Below, piece by piece: positions 6,988 through 12,749 of a stretch of DNA of 12,749 bases (position 1 is the stretch's first letter; the number at the start of each line of letters is the position of its first letter). This DNA comes from Zancudomyces culisetae (Eukaryota > Kickxellomycota > Harpellomycetes > Harpellales > Legeriomycetaceae). The stretch covers positions 1 through 12,749 of the forward strand of contig LSSK01001034.1 in the NCBI GenBank assembly GCA_001969505.1, written 5' to 3'. The notes below the pieces were generated by a model. It was not told the origin of the DNA. It worked only from the letters and a program-made list of their open reading frames with translations, and made no database searches. The position numbers and the translations under genes are program-made.

Positions 6988-8082
6988 ATGTTAAAAAGAA
7001 GTGTTAATAACCCAAAAAAAAACCAAAGCGCCGATTTGAACATACATAGCATCACCGACGCTGATGTAGATGCTGGTGTCGAAATAGTATATGTCCAAAA
7101 TTTGCCCCCAAGGCAGGATATCACGGATTTTAGCAACGAGTTTAGAGATCAGGGGAAAAAAATATCACCAATGTATTTCAATTCTTTTGTTACAAGCGTG
7201 TTGGGTAAAGGGTGTTCTGGAAGCGTGTATTATGCCCTACCAAAACTATTCCCAAACTCACCATTTGCAATAAAAACAATGCCAAAAAGTATTGCAAACA
7301 AGAAAAGCGGCACTATATGTACGGGCGTGGAAAGTGATTACCTGAGTAACGAGTTACTTAGTATCAAGCTATCCTCAGTCAGCAAAAATATAATCAAATA
7401 TTTGTTTTTGGGAGAAACTCCACATGAATATTTGTTAATCATGAATTATTGCTTTTATGGAACGCTATATGACTTGCTCAAAACAGGCGGTCTATCGGAT
7501 AACCCGTGGAAAACAATAACCAGGTCAAATACTACAGTAAAAAGAGCACTACTTCAAATAACAACTGCAGTCACTGTTTGCCATGAACACAATGTGTACC
7601 ACAGAGACATAAAACCAGATAACATCCTCGTTGGCGTTGATGGATACTTGAAGCTGGCAGACTTTGGATTTGCAACAACAAAGCTGTGGTCCCAGAATTT
7701 CGGATGTGGGAGTATATCCTATATAAGCCCAGAGGCACTAGAGCGCAATTTTTGCTTGTATTATAAACAAATGCTTTTTAGGGACATTTACCGAATACAG
7801 GTATATAACGCCGAGCTAAACGATATTTGGTCTCTTGGAATTTTATTTATAAATATTGTATTTCGTTCTAATCCCTGGAGTAAAGCAGCGCTGTGCGATC
7901 CCCAGTTTTATTTGTATTACCAAACACCAAATATCATGGCCTTAAACTTTAATTTTTCAAAGATGTTTTTTAATTTAGTCTCGTCGATGCTTAACTTGGA
8001 TTTCGAGAAAAGACCAGAAGCCAAAACAGTGTTGCTCAGCCTAACAAGCATGGAATCATTTTCTCGCAACTTTCACCAATAG
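6988..8082 (+). CDS. Ser/Thr protein kinase, Ran1/Sks1/Vhs1-like
   Basis: 364-residue kinase; the catalytic domain spans about residues 65-355, after a polar N-terminus. All key elements are present: glycine loop GKGCSG (73-78), catalytic Lys96 in FAIK, HRDIKPDN (205-212) with Asp207, DFG (225-227), SPE (247-249), NDIWSLGIL (278-286) with Asp279, and Arg342 in EKRPEA. The FGCGS...SPE activation segment and NDIWSLGIL...NPWSKA, close to the NPWxxA of this group, point to the fungal Ran1/Pat1, Sks1 and Vhs1 kinases, which act in nutrient, glucose and meiotic signalling. The usual GRNPW reads RSNPW. The start is the first ATG after an in-frame stop at 6934. Catalytic activity is expected because no essential residue is lost. 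The exact orthologue, and hence a symbol, cannot be fixed by eye. Confidence 0.93.
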   Translation: MLKRSVNNPKKNQSADLNIHSITDADVDAGVEIVYVQNLPPRQDITDFSNEFRDQGKKISPMYFNSFVTSVLGKGCSGSVYYALPKLFPNSPFAIKTMPKSIANKKSGTICTGVESDYLSNELLSIKLSSVSKNIIKYLFLGETPHEYLLIMNYCFYGTLYDLLKTGGLSDNPWKTITRSNTTVKRALLQITTAVTVCHEHNVYHRDIKPDNILVGVDGYLKLADFGFATTKLWSQNFGCGSISYISPEALERNFCLYYKQMLFRDIYRIQVYNAELNDIWSLGILFINIVFRSNPWSKAALCDPQFYLYYQTPNIMALNFNFSKMFFNLVSSMLNLDFEKRPEAKTVLLSLTSMESFSRNFHQ

Positions 8083-8108
8083 CAGCAAAATTAGCTAACT
8101 GGTCGTTT

Positions 8109-9001
8109 TTACTCTAAACTAGGTATGTGTATGATTAAACTCAGGCGATAGGTTTTGGTAGTTATGTGGGCTAATAGATTCATTTCAGACACTATATTGT
8201 TGTATATCTTTAGCAAATCCAGCAAAAGTGCATTTGTTTGCACATTTAAATAAAGAAGAGATTGTCGAATTATTTTGAGAGAATCGCATCGTTTATGCAC
8301 AATCCCACACACCGAATACCACCTACGCAGAAAAACAGGCACTGTCAATTGTGCCTCCCCCACCTGTATCTCTTTACCATATTTTCCCCGATAATTTTTT
8401 TTCGTAAGACTTGGTAGATTTTAACAAGCGTTTTTCCATTTGATGTATATAATCTCAGAGGATCTACAATCAGCATCTTTATTTTCGAAACCACTGAATA
8501 AAAAAAAAGTTAAACTAAATACAATCCAGGATCAACACGAGCTTTACTTCCTATTAAAAAATGCTCAATACAAAGATTTGCAAATATCCAAAAAATATAT
8601 ATATTGATTGTTAAAGTTCTTTGTTTTCTTTTTTGTAGTACATCAGTTCGTTGCTATAAATTTTGAATTGGATTTATTCGCAGTTTGACTTTGTTCAAAA
8701 TGTAGGCATTTGAAACTTGATATTCAAATGCATTTAATAACGATGACAGAGCTTCTTGAAACACAGACAGCCTGTTTAGATACCATTGCGGTTCTTATAT
8801 TAATGTTCTAGACACATTTTCAGTAACTTTATGGTAAAACTAATGTGATAGATTTTCAACAAACTTTTCTCAACAATCCCTCCTCTAAACACGTATCTTT
8901 TATCACCTAAATATACTGAACCAAATCACTTTGTTAATGTACAGAGTGCTCAAAGTAGGATAAAAATCATTCAATTCAGCAACAGAATCCCAACATTTAC
9001 A
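8109..9001 (-). pseudogene. Possible decayed or unresolved multi-exon gene on the minus strand
   Basis: Reading minus 5' to 3', open stretches follow one another in shifting frames: 32 codons (9001-8906), 41 codons (8925-8803), a frame at 8794-8513 with 93 sense codons broken by one TAG (8654-8656), a 43-codon ATG frame (8476-8345), and a 103-codon frame (8420-8112) ending 27 bases from the kinase stop. Several look protein-like, such as SVAELNDFYPTLSTLY, RLSVFQEALSSLLNAFEYQ and NALLLDLLKIYNNIVSE. The last two frames overlap and would join with one extra base at A8 (8395-8402) or the G5 run (8359-8355). GTAAAG to TTCAG (about 8548-8494) could alternatively be a short intron. The position, convergent with the kinase and divergent from the glucanase, suits a gene. 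No family is recognised, and chance open frames in AT-rich DNA remain a real alternative. Confidence 0.27.
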
Positions 9002-9072
9002 TCAAGAGCATGATATATTGTTGTTTTTCAAATGAAATTAAAAGTTTAAACCGTGTATTAAAGTAGGAATAC

Positions 9073-9080
9073 TATAAAAG
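9073..9080 (+). promoter_or_regulatory. TATA box of the glucanase gene
   Basis: TATAAAAG, 88 bases before the ATG; the leader between is A-rich with no upstream ATG. Match and spacing are typical of a regulated yeast promoter. Confidence 0.55.
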
Positions 9081-9167
9081 CAGCTGAACGATTCAAAAAA
9101 AAAGAGCTTTCACATTTCATCTATAAACTCAAGAATTGTATACCTTATTCAGACGCATAAAAGTAAT

Positions 9168-10475
9168 ATGAAGTCATTATTTGTGCTCCTTTGTCTTCTT
9201 GGAGAAATATTAGCCAGGACATGGTTTGATGGATTAAACTACAACCCAAAACAAAAAGATGGTAGCTGTCCAACCGTTGATACCGTGCGAAGTGATTTGA
9301 GCACAATGGCACCATATACCGATACCATTAAAATCTTTAGCGTAAAGGATTGTAATCAGGGAGAGCCTGTTTTAAGAGCTGTTGAGGGAACAAGCTGGAA
9401 AGTTGTGCTGGGAATGTGGGTGGGTCCCGACGATTCTGCATTTAATGCAGACGTTCAAGAATTGACCAGACTAAACTCTGTATTTGATCTCAAAAAGTAT
9501 GTGAAGTATGTCGTGGTTGGTAGTGAATCTCTTTATAGAAAAGATCAAACTGAAGACCAACTCATAGCAAAAATCAACCAGGCTAGACAACTCCTCAACA
9601 GTTTGGGATTGAGTAGCATACCAGTAACCACCGCAGATGTATACTTGAACTATAGTGCACGACTTGCATCAGCTGTCGATTTCGTAATGATGAACGCATT
9701 TACATACTGGGAAGGTGTACCAATAGAAGCAGCCGCCAACACAATGTTTGAACACATAAATGCAGTAAAGGCCATTTCTGGAGGCAAGAGAGTAGTTGTT
9801 GGAGAAACTGGCTGGCCTACAGGCGGTTCAAACTTTGGAGCAGCTGTTCCCAGTTTGGCGAATTCGGCAAGATATATGAGAGAATTTATTTGTAGAGCAC
9901 ATGCAGAACAAATCGAGTATTATTGGTATGCAGCAATTGACACACCATGGAACACCACACCAACTAACACGGTTGAAGCACACTTTGGTATTTTGGATGC
10001 AGACCACAACCCAAAATATCCAGGCGACAACTGGTTTGCTTGTGATAATAGCAGTACTTCGACAACCAGCAGTTCCAGCACAAGCACCAGCACAAGTACA
10101 AATAGTAGCACAAGCACCAGTAGTAGTACAAGTAGTAGTACAAGTAATAGCACAGGTACAAGCACAGCTACAAGCACAACTACATCTAGTCAAAACAATG
10201 GAAATGCTGAAGGGAATGTGATTATAATTACAATAACTGTAACAGAAACAGAGATAATAACAGAAACAGCAGCATATTCCAGACAACCCAGCAGCTCTAC
10301 TACAACCACAACCACAACCACAAAAACAACTACTACGACTACTGCCTCCACAGCAACCACAGCAACCACAGCAACCACAGCAACCACAGCAACCACTAGC
10401 ACAACTTCATCTTCACCAACTTACACCCCACTAATAATGTGTAGCTGCTGGGCAGTCTCGCCGCTTTCAACATAA
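9168..10475 (+). CDS. Secreted cell-wall beta-1,3-glucanase/transglucosylase, GH17 (BGL2/SCW-like), Ser/Thr-rich tail
   Basis: 435 residues. A signal peptide (MKSLFVLLCLLGEILA) precedes the mature start near residue 17. The GH17 domain (about 18-292) shows the acid/base Glu120 in VVVGSESLYR and the nucleophile Glu213 in VVVGETGWPTGG, with NAFTYWEG before it and EAHFGILDADHNPKY closing the domain. GH17 enzymes of yeasts hydrolyse or rearrange wall beta-1,3-glucan. Residues about 294-341 are a Ser/Thr tract, then a break with NVIIITITVTETEIITETAAY, then a second Thr/Ala-rich tract with five TAT units: a likely O-mannosylated stalk, as in wall-bound or GPI proteins. Odd: the end PLIMCSCWAVSPLST lacks a GPI-type hydrophobic tail, while another frame just downstream encodes LLGSLAAFNI, suggesting a frameshift. 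CTG at 9408 falls on a family leucine. Family very sure; member not fixed. Confidence 0.95.
   Translation: MKSLFVLLCLLGEILARTWFDGLNYNPKQKDGSCPTVDTVRSDLSTMAPYTDTIKIFSVKDCNQGEPVLRAVEGTSWKVVLGMWVGPDDSAFNADVQELTRLNSVFDLKKYVKYVVVGSESLYRKDQTEDQLIAKINQARQLLNSLGLSSIPVTTADVYLNYSARLASAVDFVMMNAFTYWEGVPIEAAANTMFEHINAVKAISGGKRVVVGETGWPTGGSNFGAAVPSLANSARYMREFICRAHAEQIEYYWYAAIDTPWNTTPTNTVEAHFGILDADHNPKYPGDNWFACDNSSTSTTSSSSTSTSTSTNSSTSTSSSTSSSTSNSTGTSTATSTTTSSQNNGNAEGNVIIITITVTETEIITETAAYSRQPSSSTTTTTTTTKTTTTTTASTATTATTATTATTATTSTTSSSPTYTPLIMCSCWAVSPLST
10057..10190 (+). repeat. AGC/AGT-ACA repeat coding for Ser/Thr stalk
   Basis: Imperfect trinucleotide-pair repeats (AGCACA, AGTACA, AGTAGTAGT) inside the glucanase frame, translating to alternating Ser and Thr with a few Asn. 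Such coding minisatellites vary in length between strains in wall-protein genes. Confidence 0.85.
10350..10394 (+). repeat. Five perfect 9-bp tandem repeats (ACAGCAACC)
   Basis: Five identical ACAGCAACC units in frame, each coding Thr-Ala-Thr, in the distal stalk of the glucanase. Perfect identity suggests recent expansion and likely length polymorphism. The preceding ACCACA/ACTACG stretch (10299-10346) is a looser Thr repeat. Confidence 0.92.
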
Positions 10476-11294
10476 AATATATCTATATTACCTTCACCGA
10501 GTTTTACAAACGCTTCGGTTTTACCCAGTACCCAAAAAATTTTATAAGAGTGCACTTGTGTTTTTTACAGCTACACCTACCCAAACAAAGGTGGTTGATG
10601 GAAGTGTGACTTTTTATTATTCTGTCAAAGAAAACTAACATATTTTAGACTCGCCTCAAGAATGTTTTCGCCATTTATTTTGTTTAATTTATTATAGCAT
10701 CAGCCTAGTAATTATTAAGTAGTATTTTTCAAAATAATAAACGAAAAGAGATATATTATATGAACAAACTGCTTATGTATATATGTGTCAGATAATGCTA
10801 GAAACAGGAAATTACAGGAATTTGCATACAAGATTTTTTTTTTCGCGATTTCATGGTGAATCGAGTAAATAACTAATAATCACTTACGCCTCAGTGACAA
10901 AAATACACATAAAGGGCATAACAAACTAGCATACCATTGTAAAAAAGTTTGGTCTGTGGATTGTATTCCTGTTGTTTTACTTTTCTTTTTCAAAGAGTGT
11001 ATATGTATACAGCAGATCTTGGTTTAACATAAGGTACTGAGAGCATGTCTGTTTTGGGGTCTGAGTATAAGTTTCGGACATATCAAATATAAAGAAAACC
11101 AATCGCAACAATGATTGGACAGTGTGATATTGACACATAATTGGTGGGCGATTTTCAATAGGGTAGCCAAAACATTGAAAATTCAAAAAATTGAAAAAAT
11201 GGTTTGGAAAAAAAAAGACAAAAACAAATTAAAGTGCCTCTAATCTATTATTTTTTTGTTCAGCAAGTCTTTGTGTAGTAATAAGACATCAAAG
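10476..11294. other. Intergenic region between glucanase and RPS10 promoter
   Basis: About 0.8 kb of AT-rich DNA. It includes the glucanase 3' flank (AT-rich ATAAAATATATCTATATTA, a likely 3'-end signal) and RPS10 upstream sequence. Short frames on either strand are low-complexity and unsupported. No tRNA or repeat of note. Confidence 0.6.
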
Positions 11295-11304
11295 TATATA
11301 TAAG
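11295..11304 (+). promoter_or_regulatory. TATA-like element upstream of RPS10
   Basis: TATATATAAG just before a donor-like GTGAGT (11321). If transcription starts shortly downstream, the first exon would be a short non-coding leader ending at 11320. The inference depends on the proposed 5'-UTR intron. Confidence 0.4.
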
Positions 11305-11320
11305 AACGAGCTACTAAAAG

Positions 11321-11645
11321 GTGAGTGCGAATGCGTTAATTATACTGAAGATGGATAATATAAATCAGATGGTATCATACGGAATGTACATCGACGCTGT
11401 GCATTGGAACGGCGCCTTTTTTCAGGATTATAGTTGAATCCTTTTACTGAAGATTTGTGCTTGCAGAGTGTAAATCCGTGAAAAGATTTTTTGAATCTGG
11501 AAATTGTATTGCTGAAATCAACGTTTAACAACGGAGATATCAAACTGTTTATTTTGAAACACGGCTTGTCAATCGAACTTTTGTCACGGCATAACACAGT
11601 TTTTAATTTGAAATAGAAACTTACTTGTATTGTTCTTATAAATAG
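11321..11645 (+). other. Probable 5'-UTR intron of RPS10
   Basis: Donor GTGAGT at 11321-11326 lies about 17 bases after a TATA-like element. Acceptor TATAAATAG ends at 11645, 23 bases before the eS10 ATG. The two coding introns in this window also end in AAATAG, which supports the acceptor. Ribosomal-protein genes in yeasts often carry an intron at or before the start of the coding region. Weak point: no perfect branch site; TTTAAC at about 11524-11529 and TTTAAT near 11602 are the best candidates. The proposed intron is 325 bases and contains hairpins described separately. Confidence 0.4.
11415..11599 (+). ncRNA. Candidate structured (H/ACA-like) RNA inside the proposed RPS10 leader intron
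   Basis: Two paired elements stand out. TTCAG (11421-11425) pairs with CTGAA (11447-11451) around an inner GATT/AATC stem. CCGTGA (11476-11481) pairs perfectly with TCACGG (11584-11589), with AAAG/CTTT continuing the stem. An ACA trinucleotide follows at 11594-11596, three bases before a would-be 3' end at 11599, as in box H/ACA guide RNAs. The hinge between the stems (CAGAGTGTAAA, about 11464-11474) is not a clean ANANNA box, and the second hairpin would be long (about 110 bases). The structure is therefore suggestive only; no known snoRNA is recognised. Confidence 0.22.
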
Positions 11646-11668
11646 GCAAGAAACAGGGTACTATCAAA

Positions 11669-12193
11669 ATGCTTATCCCACAACAAAACAGAAAACTAAT
11701 ATACGAGGCTCTTTTCAACGAGGGTGTCATGGTAGCCAAGAAGGACTTCAACGCTCCAAAACACAGCGAGTTGATGGTTCCAAACCTGCAAGTGATCAAA
11801 GCTTTGCAATCCTTGAACTCACGTGGATATGTTAAGACTCAATTCTCATGGCAATACTATTACTACACCTTGACAGACGAGGGAATTGAATACTTGAGAG
11901 AATACTTGCACTTGCCAGCCGAGATTGTTCCAGCAACATTCAAGAAACCAGTCAGAGCTCAACCAACCAGCTCACGCTTTGGACGTCAAGGTAAGTTTGC
12001 TTAATACATAATAGAATAAACGAGTGCGGTGTTAAAACTAGAATTGAACTATAAAATAGAGAGAGACGGAGAATACCCAAGACGCGATCGCGATGAGTAC
12101 CGTCGCAGAGACGACAGAAAGGAAGGTGCTTCAGGAGACTTCAAGCCTGAATTTAGAGGAGGAGCAGGACGAGGCCGCCCACAACCTAGATAA
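11669..12193 (+). CDS. RPS10: 40S ribosomal protein eS10 (one intron)
   Basis: Component of the small ribosomal subunit, located near the mRNA entry/head region. Exons 11669-11990 and 12060-12193 join to 151 codons. The N-terminal S10_plectin-type winged-helix domain is complete: [66 protein letters not shown] and [11 protein letters not shown]. Splicing replaces a premature end (QGKFA then stop) with a charged tail, [20 protein letters not shown], then [19 protein letters not shown]. That Arg/Gly tail matches animal and many fungal eS10 proteins and is absent from the 105-residue S. cerevisiae protein. Codon choice is strongly biased (TTG for Leu, AAG for Lys), as expected for high expression. 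ATG 11669 is the conserved start. Identity is certain. Confidence 0.97.
11991..12059 (+). other. Spliceosomal intron near the 3' end of RPS10
   Basis: 69 bases: donor GTAAGT (11991-11996), acceptor ATAAAATAG ending at 12059. The phase-1 junction forms GAG (Glu108) and opens the conserved RDGEYPRR tail. Reading through would stop after only four codons (GKFA), a protein without the family tail. No perfect TACTAAC branch; GTTAAAAC or AACTATAA near the 3' side are candidates. Confidence 0.92.
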
Positions 12194-12420
12194 ATCAGGA
12201 TATACTTTTAAAACTGTCTTTTTTTTCCCGGCTTGTCATTAAATATCTGAATAATTAATATACTCCATATTATGTTCCTTTTTTAAGTGAATAAAACAAT
12301 TTTACTGTAACGCGTGAGATTTTAATTCAATAACTACTCGTTTAGCATATCTTTGGGTTGTACAATTAAAACGTTTTTTTTGCTGTGTTTATAATTGGAA
12401 ACAAAAAGGGAAATAATATA
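12194..12420. other. AT-rich 3' flank of RPS10
   Basis: T-rich run at about 12219-12226 and AT-rich sequence suited to 3'-end formation. No gene or repeat beyond homopolymers is seen. Confidence 0.6.
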
Positions 12421-12749
12421 ATGAACTGGCGGGTGAGAGATACCGTCCGAGCAAACATCTGCTATGGGGGGGCTATACCATAGTATATACCACACATCCG
12501 AATGTTGGAATGGGTGTCATCTCTTTATTGCTGTTCCCCATACCTCAAAGGATGCATTCAACACTGACTATGGCGTGGTATGTGATAAAGCTCAAGTAGA
12601 CGTTCTCTTTATGCGAGGGCCAAGTGAAAGAGCAGGTCAGCACCCAGTGCTCTTGAAGTGTAAATATGGTGTTGAGCTGTCTTTATGAGTGGCATGAAAA
12701 CATGGATAGCAGATTTAATACAGAACCCCTTCAAACACTCGAAGGACAC
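12421..12749. other. GC-richer unidentified segment at the right edge
   Basis: Composition changes from AT-rich spacer to roughly balanced DNA at about 12421. The plus strand has a 74-codon frame from ATG 12464 to TGA (contains CWNGCHLFIAVPHTSKD and GPSERAGQHPVLL). The minus strand is open for 46 codons inward from the edge (includes MPLIKTAQHHIYTSRALG). TGTTGGAATG at 12503 resembles the 5' end of some Ty1/copia-type LTRs, but no second LTR, primer-binding site or terminal CA can be seen. It could be the edge of a mobile element, part of another gene, or a subtelomeric or other repeat. Function unknown. Confidence 0.4.

Larger units (their letters stand above)
8083..9167. other. Region between kinase and glucanase
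   Basis: No intact recognisable gene. The minus strand carries a chain of open stretches (see the pseudogene candidate). The last 150 bases hold the glucanase promoter. Confidence 0.6.

Noticed and set aside
9828-10286. Long minus-strand frames (152 and 85 codons) opposite the glucanase
   Set aside because: Mirror images of the Ser/Thr codon repeats (poly Cys/Thr or Leu/Val); the plus frame has signal peptide and catalytic motifs.
11340-11799. Minus-strand frames across the RPS10 leader and exon 1
   Set aside because: They overlap a certain ribosomal-protein exon or the proposed intron, and show no recognisable family.
11562-12238. CGGCTTGTCA present at both 11562 and 12229
   Set aside because: A single 10-base direct match with unrelated flanks; expected by chance at this scale.

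Overview
The window reads as nuclear DNA of an AT-rich budding yeast. It has protein genes with short spliceosomal introns (GTAAGT ... TACTAAT ... AAATAG), long AT-rich intergenic DNA, a yeast-type secreted Ser/Thr-rich wall glucanase and TATA boxes 75-95 bases before start codons. CTG codons fall on leucines that are strongly conserved in their families (for example SPLA and RLF in the Nfu1 domain and LKLADFG in the kinase). This argues for the standard code and against the CTG-serine yeasts. The long charged, Arg/Gly-rich tail on eS10 is more like early-branching yeasts and other fungi than Saccharomyces; no genus is claimed.

Layout, left to right. 1-1200 (minus): 5' two thirds of a methylenetetrahydrofolate reductase gene, running off the left edge. 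1201-4512: 3.3 kb with no recognisable gene, full of poly-A/T, microsatellites and purine tracts, with only small candidate ORFs. 4513-5535 (plus): NFU1, a mitochondrial Fe-S scaffold with one intron. 5536-6987: intergenic, with two doubtful ORFs encoding hydrophobic segments. 6988-8082 (plus): a Ran1/Sks1/Vhs1-like Ser/Thr kinase. 8109 to about 9001 (minus): a mosaic of overlapping open stretches that may be a decayed gene. 9168-10475 (plus): a secreted GH17 beta-glucanase with a long Ser/Thr repeat tail and a suspicious C-terminus. 10476-11668: intergenic DNA ending in the RPS10 promoter and a probable 5'-UTR intron that contains conspicuous hairpins. 11669-12193 (plus): RPS10 (eS10) with one intron near its 3' end. 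12194-12749: AT-rich spacer, then from about 12421 a GC-richer unidentified segment up to the window edge.

The genes do not form a pathway. They are ordinary housekeeping and cell-wall genes: one-carbon/methionine metabolism, Fe-S assembly, signalling, wall glucan remodelling and translation. No tRNA, rRNA, CRISPR array or intact mobile element was seen. The most useful second looks are the candidate intronic structured RNA before RPS10, the possible relic gene at 8109-9001, the out-of-frame hydrophobic GPI-like tail of the glucanase, the altered folate-site motifs of the reductase, and the compositional break at 12421 with its 12-base inverted match to the other window end.
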